From the NCBI RefSeq assembly GCF_036231945.1, contig NZ_CP109599.1:1798001-1862000 (forward strand): a stretch of 64,000 nt of DNA, in the 5' to 3' direction. This document shows positions 51,113 to 60,065 of the stretch, in pieces. This DNA is from Streptomyces sp. NBC_01429. Its GTDB lineage: Bacteria; Actinomycetota; Actinomycetes; Streptomycetales; Streptomycetaceae. The number at the start of each line of letters is the position of its first letter. The stretch's first letter is position 1. Position numbers and translations under genes: made by a program. The notes beneath the pieces were generated by a model. The model was not told the origin of the DNA. It searched no databases and saw nothing but the letters and a program-made list of their open reading frames with translations.

Positions 51113-52504
51113 TCACGGTGTCGGCGCCGATCGCGGGAGGCTGAGCGTCACCCGCAGGCCGCGTGGTTCCCCGTGCGCGTACGAGATGGAGCCGCCGCCC
51201 GCCGTGAGCAGCGCCCTGGTGATGGACAGGCCGAGTCCTGAGCCCTTGATGTTCTGGTGCCGGCCGCTGCGCCAGAAGCGGTCCCCGATCCGGGCGATCT
51301 CGTCGTCCGTGAGACCGGGTCCGCCGTCGCTGACGACGATCGTGGAGGTGGCGCCCTCGCCGGTGACGGTGACCGTGACCTCTTCGCCCGCCGGAGTGAA
51401 TTTCAGCGCGTTGTCGATCACGGCGTCCAGTGCGCTGGAGAGCGCGATGGGGTCGGCCCAGGCGGTGACCGCGGCACGGCACTCGGTCAGTCCGACGCCC
51501 TTCTCCTCGGCGAGGGCGCGCCAGGCCGCGACCCGCTCGGTCGCCACCTCACCGATGTCGGTGAGCCGCAGATCGGCGGCGCTGTGCTCGGCCAGCGCCA
51601 GCCCCAGCAGGTCGTCCAGGACCTGGGCGAGCCGCTTGCCCTCGGTCCGTACGGCGGCGATCTCCGGGTTCCCCTCGGGCAGTTCGAGGCCGAGGAGTTC
51701 GATCCGCAGCAGCAGCGCGGCGAGCGGATTGCGCAGTTGGTGGGAGGCGTCGGCGACGAAGGCGCGCTGCTGTTCCAGTACGTCCTCGACGTTGTCGGCC
51801 ATCTCGTTGAACGAGTCGGCCAGCCGTCGCAGTTCCGGCGGACCGCCGGCCGCGGCGACCCGGGACTTCATCCGGCCGGTGGCGATGTCGTGGGTGGCCG
51901 CGTCCAGCACCCGTACGGGACGCAGCACCCAGCCCGTCAGCCGGACGGCCAGCCCCACGGCGACCAGCATGGCCAGCGCCTCGCCCGCGGCGATGTACAG
52001 CCAGCCCCTGAGGATCCGTGAGCGCATCTGGTCGGTCGGGGAGTCGGTCACCACGACCGCGACCACGTCTCCGTCCCGTACCACCGGCGAGTCGACGATG
52101 AGCCGGCCGTCCTGCCAGGGCCAGACCTGCTCGGGGTCGCCGCTGCGGCGGCCGAGCAGGGCCTCCTTGAAGGACTTGCGGCCCTGTCCGTCCACCGGCA
52201 CGCTCCAGTTCTCCGGAGCGCTGGCCATCGCGTCGTCGTCCCGGTAGAAGACGCCGACCCGGATGCCGTACACGTCGTAGTAGCGGTCGAGTTCCTCCGC
52301 GAGCAGTTCACGGCGCTCCTCGGTTCCCGAGGAGCCCTCGGCGACGAACTGGGCGAGCGCCGCGACCCGCGCCGTGTCGTCGATCCGGTCCACGACGACC
52401 TTCTGCTGTTCGGCGGCGGCGAGTCTCACGGCGAGCGGAAACCCCAGCGCGAGGAGTACGCCCGCCATGAGAACGATCAGCAGGGGGAACAGGCGGCTGC
52501 TCAC
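51113..52504 (-). CDS. gluK: Sensor histidine kinase GluK-like
   Basis: 463 aa membrane kinase partnered with the regulator just upstream. The N-terminus has a TM helix (LIVLMAGVLLALGFPLAV), an extracytoplasmic domain of about 140 residues (30-170) and a second helix (LYIAAGEALAMLVAVGLAV). HAMP follows; His is in VADASHQLRNPLAALLL near 255. N box DAVIDNALKFTP, G boxes VVSDGGPGLTDDEI and GSGLGLSITRALL. GTG at 52504. The location beside gluABCD matches the GluR/GluK system of S. coelicolor, known to sense glutamate and control gluABCD; assignment is by context. Confidence 0.88.
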   Translation of the reverse strand: MSSRLFPLLIVLMAGVLLALGFPLAVRLAAAEQQKVVVDRIDDTARVAALAQFVAEGSSGTEERRELLAEELDRYYDVYGIRVGVFYRDDDAMASAPENWSVPVDGQGRKSFKEALLGRRSGDPEQVWPWQDGRLIVDSPVVRDGDVVAVVVTDSPTDQMRSRILRGWLYIAAGEALAMLVAVGLAVRLTGWVLRPVRVLDAATHDIATGRMKSRVAAAGGPPELRRLADSFNEMADNVEDVLEQQRAFVADASHQLRNPLAALLLRIELLGLELPEGNPEIAAVRTEGKRLAQVLDDLLGLALAEHSAADLRLTDIGEVATERVAAWRALAEEKGVGLTECRAAVTAWADPIALSSALDAVIDNALKFTPAGEEVTVTVTGEGATSTIVVSDGGPGLTDDEIARIGDRFWRSGRHQNIKGSGLGLSITRALLTAGGGSISYAHGEPRGLRVTLSLPRSAPTP

Positions 52505-52510
52505 GGGCGG

Positions 52511-53224
52511 CTACGGCCCCTGGTGCGCGGCCGGGACGACGAGCCGGTAGCCGACTCCCCGTACGGTCTCGATCAGCGCGGGCATGCCGAGCTTGCCGCG
52601 CAGCGAGGCGACATGGACTTCGAGCGTGCGGCCGGTGCCTTCCCAACTGGTGCGCCACACCTCGCTGATGATCTGCTCCCGGCCGAAGACCACACCGGGG
52701 CGCTGGGCGAGCAGCGCCAGCAGATCGAATTCCTTACGGGTCAGCTGGACCGCCGCGCCGTCGACGCTGACGCGTCTGGTGGGCAGTTCGAGGGTGAGCC
52801 GGCCCAGCCGCTGGGCGGTCTCCGGCCCGGGTCCTGGCTCGTCCCCGCTCGTCGTGCGCCGGCTGACGGCGTGGATCCGGGCGAGCAGTTCACCGGTGTC
52901 GTACGGCTTGACGACATAGTCGTCGGCCCCCAGGTTGAGGCCATGGATCCGGGACCGGACATCGGCACGCGCCGTCACCATGATCACCGGGGTCGCGGTG
53001 ATCTTCCGGATCTTGCCGCAGACCTGGTAGCCGTCCTGGTCGGGCAGGCCGAGGTCGAGCAGCACCACCCCGAACGGTGACTTGCCGGCGTTGGCGGCGG
53101 GAAGCAGCGCCTGAAGCGCCTCCTCGCCGTTGCGGGCATGCGTCACCTGGAATCCATGCTTGGCGAGCACGGCCGACAGGGCGGCGGCGACATGGTCGTC
53201 GTCCTCCACGAGCAGCAGTCTCAC
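52511..53224 (-). CDS. gluR: OmpR-family response regulator GluR-like
   Basis: 237 aa regulator. Receiver: DDD near residue 8-10, the phosphoacceptor Asp in VVLLDLGLPDQDGYQV near 57, Thr in IMVTARAD and Lys in YVVKPYDTGEL. C-terminal winged helix (about 140-230): VQLTRKEFDLLALLAQRPGV, RTLEVHVASLRGKLG. The GTG at 53224 has GAAGGGGG upstream. The kinase starts six bases after its stop. Divergent from gluA across a 284-base region that carries GTACGT repeats. Confidence 0.9.
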   Translation of the reverse strand: MRLLLVEDDDHVAAALSAVLAKHGFQVTHARNGEEALQALLPAANAGKSPFGVVLLDLGLPDQDGYQVCGKIRKITATPVIMVTARADVRSRIHGLNLGADDYVVKPYDTGELLARIHAVSRRTTSGDEPGPGPETAQRLGRLTLELPTRRVSVDGAAVQLTRKEFDLLALLAQRPGVVFGREQIISEVWRTSWEGTGRTLEVHVASLRGKLGMPALIETVRGVGYRLVVPAAHQGP

Positions 53225-53258
53225 GGGCCCCCTTCTTCGCGGTCGCGGTCATGAACGA

Positions 53259-53295
53259 GTACGTGCATCGGTACGTACCCGAGTAAGTACGTACC
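53259..53295. promoter_or_regulatory. GTACGT repeats and inverted repeat in the gluR/gluA divergent region
   Basis: GGTACGTAC (53270-53278) and GTACGTACC (53287-53295) form a 9-bp inverted repeat with 8-base spacer. GTACGT also occurs at 53259-53264, so three copies exist (53259, 53271, 53287). They lie close to the gluR start and 214 bases from gluA. A site for GluR or another regulator is possible; the GluR target sequence is not known to me. Confidence 0.65.
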
Positions 53296-53508
53296 TGGCA
53301 TCCACGCCGATGGTGCCGCGCCAGTCAAGTGTCTTCCCGTTACGCCGAGGTTTCCGTTACCCACCCGGTACTCCCCGCACCGTCCCCTTCACACGGAGTG
53401 TCCGGTTGCGGCCGGATCGTTATGCTCAATTTCAGCTCAGATGTAATGACGCTGATCGCAGTGCGTGACTAAGGTCCTCCCAACCGAGGAGGACGGAGCA
53501 AAAAGCCG

Positions 53509-54294
53509 ATGAGCGGAGTGTCAGCGACCAAGGGCACCGAGGACGCCGGGCCGGCGACGGGCGACCTGGTCGTACTGAGCAACGTGAACAAGCACTTCGG
53601 CGCGCTGCATGTGCTCCAGGACATCGACCTGACCATCGCCCGTGGCGAGGTCGTGGTCGTCATCGGGCCCTCCGGGTCCGGCAAGTCCACACTGTGCCGC
53701 ACCATCAACCGCCTGGAGACGATCGATTCGGGCGCCATCACGATCGACGGGAAGCCGCTGCCGGACGAGGGCAGGGAGCTGGCCAGGCTGCGCGCCGATG
53801 TCGGCATGGTCTTCCAGTCGTTCAACCTCTTCGCACACAAGACCGTGCTGGAGAACGTCACACTGGGCCAGCTGAAGGTCCGCAAGGCCGACAAGAAGGC
53901 GGCCGAGGAGAAGGCGCGGGCGCTGCTCGACCGGGTGGGCGTCGGCTCGCAGGCCGACAAGTACCCGGCGCAGCTCTCGGGTGGTCAGCAGCAGCGCGTC
54001 GCCATCGCGCGGGCGCTGGCGATGGACCCGAAGGTCATGCTCTTCGACGAGCCGACCTCGGCGCTCGACCCCGAGATGATCAATGAAGTGCTCGAGGTCA
54101 TGCAGCAACTGGCGCGCGACGGAATGACGATGGTCGTCGTCACCCACGAGATGGGCTTCGCCCGCTCGGCCGCGAACCGGGTGGTCTTCATGGCGGACGG
54201 CCGGATCGTGGAAGAGGCGTCACCCGACGAGTTCTTCAGCAATCCGCGCAGCGACCGGGCCAAGGACTTCCTGTCGAAGATCCTGCACCACTGA
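53509..54294 (+). CDS. gluA: Glutamate ABC transporter ATP-binding protein
   Basis: 261 aa ATPase of the polar amino acid uptake class. Walker [17 protein letters not shown] near residue 50, Q loop [15 protein letters not shown], signature [17 protein letters not shown] near 160, Walker [15 protein letters not shown], switch His [10 protein letters not shown]. The first gene of gluABCD; gluB begins 211 bases later. Glutamate specificity is by operon context and neighbouring regulator. Confidence 0.93.
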   Translation: MSGVSATKGTEDAGPATGDLVVLSNVNKHFGALHVLQDIDLTIARGEVVVVIGPSGSGKSTLCRTINRLETIDSGAITIDGKPLPDEGRELARLRADVGMVFQSFNLFAHKTVLENVTLGQLKVRKADKKAAEEKARALLDRVGVGSQADKYPAQLSGGQQQRVAIARALAMDPKVMLFDEPTSALDPEMINEVLEVMQQLARDGMTMVVVTHEMGFARSAANRVVFMADGRIVEEASPDEFFSNPRSDRAKDFLSKILHH

Positions 54295-54505
54295 TTCCAC
54301 CGACTCCGCTGATCGCAGCGCTGATCCCGCCCGCCGGTCTCACCCACTGATTCCCGCACCGCCGTATCCGTACCGCCGGTGTCCGCGTCATTGATCACCG
54401 CATCAGTGGTCGGGGCTCTGCTCACGGCTCTTTCACAGCTCTTCTTACGGCTCTACCGAGTTGGCAGAACCTGTTCGTTCACGTCTCACCGAGGGAAGTT
54501 CACCC

Positions 54506-55339
54506 ATGAAGCTTCAGAAGGCAACCGCGGCGGCCGCCACCGCCCTGGTCATCGCCCTGACCGCCACCGCCTGCGGCGGCGACAGCAAGGACGACAGCAG
54601 CGGCAGTGGCAGCGGCGACAAGATCACCATCGGTATCAAGTTCGACCAGCCCGGTATCGGCCTCCAGAAGCCCGACGGCAGCTACGCGGGCTTCGACGTG
54701 GACGTCGCGACGTACGTCGCCAAGGAACTCGGTTACGACGCGAAGAACATCGTCTGGAAAAAGGCCCCCAGCGCCGAGCGCGAGAACCTGATCGCCAATG
54801 GTGACGTCAAGTTCGTCGCCGCCAGCTACACGATCAACGACGAGCGCAAGAAGAAGGTCGACTTCGCCGGCCCGTACCTCCTCGCCCACCAGGACCTGCT
54901 GGTCCGCGCGGACGACAATTCCATCACCAAGGCCGAGGACCTGAACTCCAAGAAGCTCTGTTCGGTCGCGGGCTCGACCTCGGCGCAGAACATCCACGAC
55001 ACCCTCGCGCCGAAGGCCGACCTTCAGGAGTTCGCCGGCTACTCCGAGTGCCTGACGGGCCTGGAGAACGAGGCCGTCGACGCGCTGACCACGGACGACT
55101 CCATCCTCGCCGGTTACGCCGCGCAGCCGGAGCTGAAGGGCAAGTTCAAGCTGCTGGGTCTCAAGCTCAGCGACGAGCCCTACGGCATCGGCCTCAAGAA
55201 GGGCGACACCGAGCTGAAGACCAAGGTCAACGACGCCCTCAAGAAGATGGTGTCGGACGGCTCCTGGGAGAAGGCCGTGAAGGCCAACTTCGGCCCGGCC
55301 AACTACAAGAACGAGCCCGCCCCGCAGATCGCCGACTGA
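54506..55339 (+). CDS. gluB: Glutamate-binding lipoprotein
   Basis: 277 aa. The ATG at 54506 with GAGGGAAG upstream starts a lipoprotein signal (MKLQKATAAAATALVIALTA then TACGG with Cys near 23). The mature protein begins with a Ser/Gly linker and the family 3 solute-binding fold: GIKFDQPGIGLQKPDGSYAG, FDVDVATYVAKEL, KVDFAGPYLLAHQDLLVRA. It captures glutamate outside the cell and delivers it to GluC/GluD. Confidence 0.93.
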   Translation: MKLQKATAAAATALVIALTATACGGDSKDDSSGSGSGDKITIGIKFDQPGIGLQKPDGSYAGFDVDVATYVAKELGYDAKNIVWKKAPSAERENLIANGDVKFVAASYTINDERKKKVDFAGPYLLAHQDLLVRADDNSITKAEDLNSKKLCSVAGSTSAQNIHDTLAPKADLQEFAGYSECLTGLENEAVDALTTDDSILAGYAAQPELKGKFKLLGLKLSDEPYGIGLKKGDTELKTKVNDALKKMVSDGSWEKAVKANFGPANYKNEPAPQIAD

Positions 55340-55350
55340 AGACAGCAGTG

Positions 55351-55379
55351 ACGCGCCGCCGGCCGGTCCGGCGGCGCGT
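55351..55379 (+). terminator. Intra-operon hairpin between gluB and gluC
   Basis: A 12-bp perfect inverted repeat ACGCGCCGCCGG (55351-55362) with CCGGCGGCGCGT (55368-55379), loop 5, 12 bases after the gluB stop. It probably acts as a partial terminator or mRNA stabiliser that keeps the binding protein more abundant than the permeases. Confidence 0.8.
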
Positions 55380-55414
55380 ACCGACCAGCCAACCAGGGGA
55401 GAGCGCGGGGCATC

Positions 55415-56089
55415 GTGTTCGACTTTCTTGATTCCGGGCAGTACGACCTGCTCGGCGCCTTCTGGGTGACGGTGCAGCTCACCCTCTACTCCGCAGTCGG
55501 TTCCCTCATATGGGGAACGCTGCTCGCCGGGATGCGGGTCAGTCCCGTGCCCCTTCTGCGTACCTTCGGTACCGGGTACGTCAACGTGGTCCGTAACACC
55601 CCGCTGACCCTGGTGCTGGTCGGCTGTTCACTGGGGCTCGGCCAGACCCTCCAGTTCACCCTCGGCGGCCAGGACTTCAAGTCCATCGGCTTCCGGCTCG
55701 CCGTTCTCGGGCTGGTCGCCTATACGAGCACCTTCGTCTGCGAGTCGATCCGCTCCGGTATCAACACCGTGCCGGTCGGCCAGGCGGAGGCGGCACGCGC
55801 CCTCGGGCTGAGCTTCCGCCAGGTACTGACGCTGATCATTCTTCCGCAGGCGTTCCGTTCCGTGGTGGCACCGCTCGCCAACGTACTGATCGCGCTGACC
55901 AAGAACACCACGGTGGCCGCCGCCATCGGTGTCGCGGAGGCCTCGGCGTTGATGAAGAAAATGATCGAGAACGAATCCAGCGCGCTCTTCGCGGTCTTCG
56001 CGGTCTTCGCCTTCGGATTCATCGTTCTCACCCTTCCCACCGGTCTGCTGCTGGGCTGGGTCAGCAAGCGAGTGGCGGTGAAGCGATGA
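55415..56089 (+). CDS. gluC: Glutamate ABC transporter permease
   Basis: 224 aa membrane protein with about five helices. The GTG at 55415 has GGGGAGAG 13 bases upstream. The His/Glu/Asp-type permease EAA loop is QAEAARALGLSFRQVLTLII near residue 125. Conserved VNVVRNTPLTLVLV near 62. Its stop overlaps gluD as ATGA. Confidence 0.92.
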   Translation: MFDFLDSGQYDLLGAFWVTVQLTLYSAVGSLIWGTLLAGMRVSPVPLLRTFGTGYVNVVRNTPLTLVLVGCSLGLGQTLQFTLGGQDFKSIGFRLAVLGLVAYTSTFVCESIRSGINTVPVGQAEAARALGLSFRQVLTLIILPQAFRSVVAPLANVLIALTKNTTVAAAIGVAEASALMKKMIENESSALFAVFAVFAFGFIVLTLPTGLLLGWVSKRVAVKR

Positions 56090-56991
56090 GTGCGACGTCC
56101 GTTCTGTACGACGCCCCCGGGAAAGCCGCCAAGCGGCGCAATGTGATCTATACGGTCGTGTTCCTGGTCCTGTTCGCCCTGGCGGCCTGGTGGATCCTGT
56201 CCGTGATGGCCGACAAGAACCAGCTGGCGGCCGAGAAGTGGAGTCCGTTCGTCAAGGACTCCAAGGTGTGGACCACCTATCTGCTGCCGGGTCTCGGCGA
56301 GACGCTCAAGGCGGCGGCCCTCGCCATCGTGATCGCCCTGCCCCTCGGCGCGCTGCTCGGCATCGGCAGGCTCTCCGACCACGCGTGGGTCCGGGTACCG
56401 GTCGGCGCGGTGGTGGAGTTCTTCCGGGCCATCCCGGTCCTGATGATGATGATCTTCGCGAGTGCGCTGTACGTGCAGTTCAGCAATGTCTCGTCCGATC
56501 TGCGCCCGCTCTACGCGGTGGTGACGGGCCTCGTGCTGTACAACTCGTCGGTCATCGCCGAGGTCGTGCGCGCCGGGATCCTCACGCTGCCGCGCGGCCA
56601 GACCGACGCCGCGAAGGCGATCGGCATGCGCAAGGGCCAGACCATGGGGTACGTCCTGCTCCCGCAGGCTGTCACGGCGATGCTGCCGGCCCTGGTCAGC
56701 CAGCTGGTCGTGATCGTCAAGGACACCGCTCTGGGCGGTGCGGTGCTCGGATTCGCCGATCTTCTCTCGCAGAAGGACACGATCCCCGCCAATTACGGCG
56801 CGAACACCATCGCGACCATCGTCGTCCTCGCGCTGATCTACATCGCCCTCAACTTCGCGCTCACCAGTTTCGCGGGGTGGCTGGAGAAGCGGCTGCGCGG
56901 CAGCAAGAAGAGCACGGGCGCGGTGCTCGGGGCCGATGACGCGGATCAGGCCAACGCGCCGGGCGCCCCGGCGAACGCCAGCGGCGTCTGA
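56086..56991 (+). CDS. gluD: Glutamate ABC transporter permease
   Basis: 301 aa. A cytoplasmic N-terminus (1-20), then about six helices. Conserved EFFRAIPVLMMMIFASALYV near 105 and EAA loop DAAKAIGMRKGQTMGYVLLP near 180. The C-terminal 35 residues are Lys/Ala/Asp-rich and non-conserved. It overlaps gluC by four bases and ends the operon at the terminator. Confidence 0.92.
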   Translation: MSATSVLYDAPGKAAKRRNVIYTVVFLVLFALAAWWILSVMADKNQLAAEKWSPFVKDSKVWTTYLLPGLGETLKAAALAIVIALPLGALLGIGRLSDHAWVRVPVGAVVEFFRAIPVLMMMIFASALYVQFSNVSSDLRPLYAVVTGLVLYNSSVIAEVVRAGILTLPRGQTDAAKAIGMRKGQTMGYVLLPQAVTAMLPALVSQLVVIVKDTALGGAVLGFADLLSQKDTIPANYGANTIATIVVLALIYIALNFALTSFAGWLEKRLRGSKKSTGAVLGADDADQANAPGAPANASGV

Positions 56992-57001
56992 GGCTGACGG
57001 G

Positions 57002-57053
57002 ACTGGGGGTGTGCGCGCCGCGCTGAGCAGCGCTTGACGCGAGCACCCCCAGT
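57002..57053 (+). terminator. Terminator of gluABCD
   Basis: Outer 10-bp stem ACTGGGGGTG (57002-57011) with CACCCCCAGT (57044-57053); an inner GCGCT-N4-AGCGC hairpin (57020-57033) stacks within the 32-base loop. It starts ten bases after the gluD stop. Confidence 0.8.
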
Positions 57054-57134
57054 GGGTTGCATACGTTCTGTGATCACGCACCGGGCTCCTACCGCCCTTG
57101 ACCGTATGACCGCGCGGGCCGGAGGGGTCGTGCC

Positions 57135-58787
57135 GTGGACCCGGTGATCGTCGTCGGCGCGGGCCCCGTCGGGCTCGCGCTGGCGCTGGCCCTCGCCGCC
57201 CAGGACGTCCCTTCCGTCGTACTGGACGAAGGGGACGGTACGGACGATCCCCGTCCGGCCCGTACGGCCATACTGCGGCCCGACACCGCAGCCCTGGTGG
57301 CCCGGCTCGGCTGCACGACCCTCGGTGACGAGGGCACCCGCTGGGCCGGCTGGCGTCTGATGCGCCGCAAGCAGCTGATGCGCGAGCTGCCTCTCGGTGA
57401 GGCGGAAGGCGCCCCGACTCCCCTGCACATCCCGCAGCACGCCCTGTCGCGCGGGCTGCGCGAGGCCATCGCCGGACAGGATCTGGTGCGGCTGGTCACC
57501 GGCAGCCGGCTCGACTCGTTGGAGCAGAACGGCCGCTCGATCACCGCGCACACCCGTGGGACCGGTGCGGCCCGCTGGCAGGGCAGCCATCTGGTGGGCT
57601 GCGACGGCGCGCGGTCCACCGTCCGCAAACTGCTCGGCATCCGCTTCCCGGGGCGTACGGCGGTGGAGCGGCACGCCGTCGCCGCGCTCCGCGCCGATCT
57701 GCCCTGGCCGGGCGAGGCCCTGCTGCACCGGCAGCCGCCCTGGCGCGGGGGTGGCGAGGAGGTCTCCGCGCGGCCGCTCGCCGACGGCGTGTGGCGGCTG
57801 GACTGGCTCCTGCCCTCGCGTGGCGAGCTGGTGACGCCCGACGCGCTGGTGGCGCGGCTGCGGGACACCCTGGCCGGCTGGTGCGGGGAGACCCCTCCGT
57901 ACGAGCTGCTCGACACCGGCGTCTACACGCTGCACCACCGGCTCGCCAGGCGCTGGCGCGCGGGCCGGGCGTTCCTGGCCGGGGACGCCGCCCATCTGCT
58001 CGGCGCGGTGGGTACCCAAGGGCTGGACGAAGGGCTGCGGGACGTCGGCAATCTGGCCTGGAAACTGGCCGAGGACTGGCACCACGTCGCGTCGGAGACG
58101 CTGCTCGACAGCTATCAGGCCGAGCGGCGCACCGCGGTCGCCGCGCGGCTGCGGGCGGCGGACCAGTCGTTGCCGATACTGCGGGGCGGCGGCGGGCTGC
58201 GCACGTACATGCCGGGAGCCACGCGCGGGCACGACACGCTGCTCGCCGACGGGCATCTGGGGCACGGACCATTGGGAGCACCACCGTCCTATCCGCACTC
58301 CCCCCTCGCGCCTCCGCGCGCCGAGGCGCAGACGGAGGTGAGTACGCCCCCCGGCGGGCCGGTCGTGAACGTACGGGTGACGGCGCCCGACGGGACGACC
58401 GTACGGCTCGGGGACCGGCTCGGGCAGGGGCGGCTGCTGGTGCTGCTGGTCGCGCCGGGCACCGGGGTGTGGGACCGGCGGCACTGGCTGACGGCGGGGG
58501 TCATGCCCCGGCTGGCCGCCGCCGTCACGGCCCTGCCGGTACAGGCGGAGCTGCTGGTCACCGAGGCGTATCCGGGGGCTTCCGCGCACAGCGTGCTGCT
58601 GGTACGACCGGACGGACATCTGGTGACGGCTTTCGGCGGGGTGCGCCCCGCCGACCTCTACGCGGCGGCGGACGCGGCGCGCGGAGGCGCTCCGTCCGCG
58701 CGCCCTGCGCAGGAGCGGCCGGAGGATTCGGCCGGGCGGGACGAGGAGGCCCGGCCGACGCGCGACCGCACTGCGAACATCAATTGA
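57135..58787 (+). CDS. FAD-dependent aromatic hydroxylase-like monooxygenase
   Basis: 550 aa flavoprotein of the PheA/MhpA-type. FAD motif VVGAGPVGLALALALAA near residue 6, DG motif LVGCDGARSTVRKLLG near 150, and the GD motif FLAGDAAHLLGAVGTQGLDE near 280. The last 150 residues carry the thioredoxin-like C-terminal domain (GQGRLLVLLVAPGTGVWD, HSVLLVRPDGHLVTAFGG). Substrate unknown. The GTG at 57135 is used, reading VDPVIVVGAG. It stands alone between the glu terminator and the cysteine leader. Confidence 0.85.
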   Translation: MDPVIVVGAGPVGLALALALAAQDVPSVVLDEGDGTDDPRPARTAILRPDTAALVARLGCTTLGDEGTRWAGWRLMRRKQLMRELPLGEAEGAPTPLHIPQHALSRGLREAIAGQDLVRLVTGSRLDSLEQNGRSITAHTRGTGAARWQGSHLVGCDGARSTVRKLLGIRFPGRTAVERHAVAALRADLPWPGEALLHRQPPWRGGGEEVSARPLADGVWRLDWLLPSRGELVTPDALVARLRDTLAGWCGETPPYELLDTGVYTLHHRLARRWRAGRAFLAGDAAHLLGAVGTQGLDEGLRDVGNLAWKLAEDWHHVASETLLDSYQAERRTAVAARLRAADQSLPILRGGGGLRTYMPGATRGHDTLLADGHLGHGPLGAPPSYPHSPLAPPRAEAQTEVSTPPGGPVVNVRVTAPDGTTVRLGDRLGQGRLLVLLVAPGTGVWDRRHWLTAGVMPRLAAAVTALPVQAELLVTEAYPGASAHSVLLVRPDGHLVTAFGGVRPADLYAAADAARGGAPSARPAQERPEDSAGRDEEARPTRDRTANIN

Positions 58788-58858
58788 CCCTCGCGGGCTC
58801 GCATGGTGTACTCCGAATTGTGACCGACACCGATGTGCGCCTGTGGCGGAGAGTCCAT

Positions 58859-58906
58859 ATGGACCTGCTCCGCTACGCGGGCTGCGTCTGTCGCCCGTCC
58901 TGCTGA
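58859..58906 (+). CDS. Cys-rich leader peptide upstream of cysteine dioxygenase
   Basis: A 15-residue ORF, MDLLRYAGCVCRPSC, with GGAG seven bases before its ATG at 58859. Three of its last seven residues are Cys, so ribosome pausing at low Cys-tRNA could control the next gene. A longer in-frame form from GTG 58820 (28 residues) is possible but has no ribosome site. It ends 78 bases before the cysteine dioxygenase start. A weak hairpin (CCTGCCGC with GTGGCGGG, about 58928-58948) lies between. It is like the cis-acting leader peptides annotated upstream of sulfur genes in actinobacteria. Confidence 0.8.
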   Translation: MDLLRYAGCVCRPSC

Positions 58907-58984
58907 TTCGCCCTTCTTCTCCCCGTACCTGCCGCGCCGTGCTCGTGGCGGGTGCACGCTCGCGAACTTCTCAGGACGGTCACC

Positions 58985-59557
58985 ATGTCTGTTCCCGTAC
59001 GTACCTCCGCGCCCTCGTCCGCCCCGGCGACCGGCGCGGAACGCACCTCACCTCCCCAGGTCTCCGGGCCGACCCCCGCCGAACTGCTGGGCTTCGTCCG
59101 CAGGACCGCCGGGGACGCCGCGCTGGTCGCCTCCCTCCCCCTCGATCCGGAGGGCCGTACCTGGGTCCGGCTCGAAGGTCCCCGGGGCAGCGAGGCATGG
59201 CTGATCGGCTGGCCGCCCGGTACGGGCACCGGCTGGCACGATCACGGCGGCTCGCACGGCGCGTTCGCCACGGCGTCGGGCTCGCTGCGGGAGGACTCGC
59301 TGGCGGCCAGGCTGCCCACCGAGGGGTGGAAGACCCTGGAACTGGCGGAGGACGTCGACCGCGAGCGGCAGCTGTCGGCGGGCGAGGGCCGGGCGTTCGG
59401 CCGGCACCACGTGCACGAGGTCCGCAACGAGTCGACCGCCGAGCACGCGGTCTCCGTACACGCGTACTACCCGCCGCTGCCGCTGATGCGGCGCTACAGC
59501 CGCACGGGCGCGGTGCTCCGTCTTGAGCAGGTCGAGCGTCCCGAGGAGTGGCAGTGA
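58985..59557 (+). CDS. Cysteine dioxygenase family protein
   Basis: 190 aa cupin enzyme that oxidises cysteine to cysteine sulfinate with non-haem iron. The ATG at 58985 with AGGA upstream is chosen. The first metal-binding half is GTGWHDHGGSHGAFATASGS (His-x-His) near residue 86; the third His is in FGRHHVHEVRNES near 147; the Tyr-rich SVHAYYPPLPLM near 165 corresponds to the substrate Tyr region. The stop overlaps the following rhodanese start as GTGA. A Cys-rich leader peptide upstream supports cysteine as the signal. Confidence 0.9.
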   Translation: MSVPVRTSAPSSAPATGAERTSPPQVSGPTPAELLGFVRRTAGDAALVASLPLDPEGRTWVRLEGPRGSEAWLIGWPPGTGTGWHDHGGSHGAFATASGSLREDSLAARLPTEGWKTLELAEDVDRERQLSAGEGRAFGRHHVHEVRNESTAEHAVSVHAYYPPLPLMRRYSRTGAVLRLEQVERPEEWQ

Positions 59558-59997
59558 GCGACGGGGCGACGTCGGATCAGTCAGGGCCGGACCAGCCGGG
59601 GACGGGCGTGGCAACCGAGCGGGTGGGCATAGACGAGCTGCTGGAACGGGTACGCGAGGACCTGGACCGCATAGGACCGCGCGAGGCGTTCGCCGCCGCC
59701 GGCGACGGTGCGCTGCTGGTGGACATCCGGTACGCGGCGCTGCGGGAGCGCGACGGGCTGATTCCGGGCGCCCTGGTCGTGGAGCGCAACGAGCTGGAGT
59801 GGCGGCTCGATCCGCAGGGCAGCCATCGCGCCCCTGAAGCCACCGGTCACGGACTGCGGGTGATAGTGATCTGCAACGAGGGGTACGCGTCCAGTCTCGC
59901 GGCGGCGTCCCTGCGTCAGCTGGGACTCGACCGTGCGACCGATCTGGTGGGCGGCTTCCAGGCATGGAAGGCGGCGGGACTGCCGGTCTCCCGGTAG
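59554..59997 (+). CDS. Rhodanese-like sulfurtransferase
   Basis: 147 aa single rhodanese domain. The GTG at 59554 overlaps the dioxygenase TGA, so the pair is coupled. The substrate loop has LVDIRYAALRERDGLIPGAL, and the active-site Cys is in VIVICNEGYASSLAAASLR near residue 108. The C-terminal DLVGGFQAWKAAGLPVSR is typical. It likely moves sulfane sulfur released in cysteine catabolism; that pathway link is inferred. Confidence 0.92.
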   Translation: MSDGATSDQSGPDQPGTGVATERVGIDELLERVREDLDRIGPREAFAAAGDGALLVDIRYAALRERDGLIPGALVVERNELEWRLDPQGSHRAPEATGHGLRVIVICNEGYASSLAAASLRQLGLDRATDLVGGFQAWKAAGLPVSR

Positions 59998-60065
59998 CCC
60001 GTGGCGGAGGCGGCGCGGAGTGGCACCGGCGGCGGATCGGTCGGCGGGAGGCGGCCCGCGACCGG

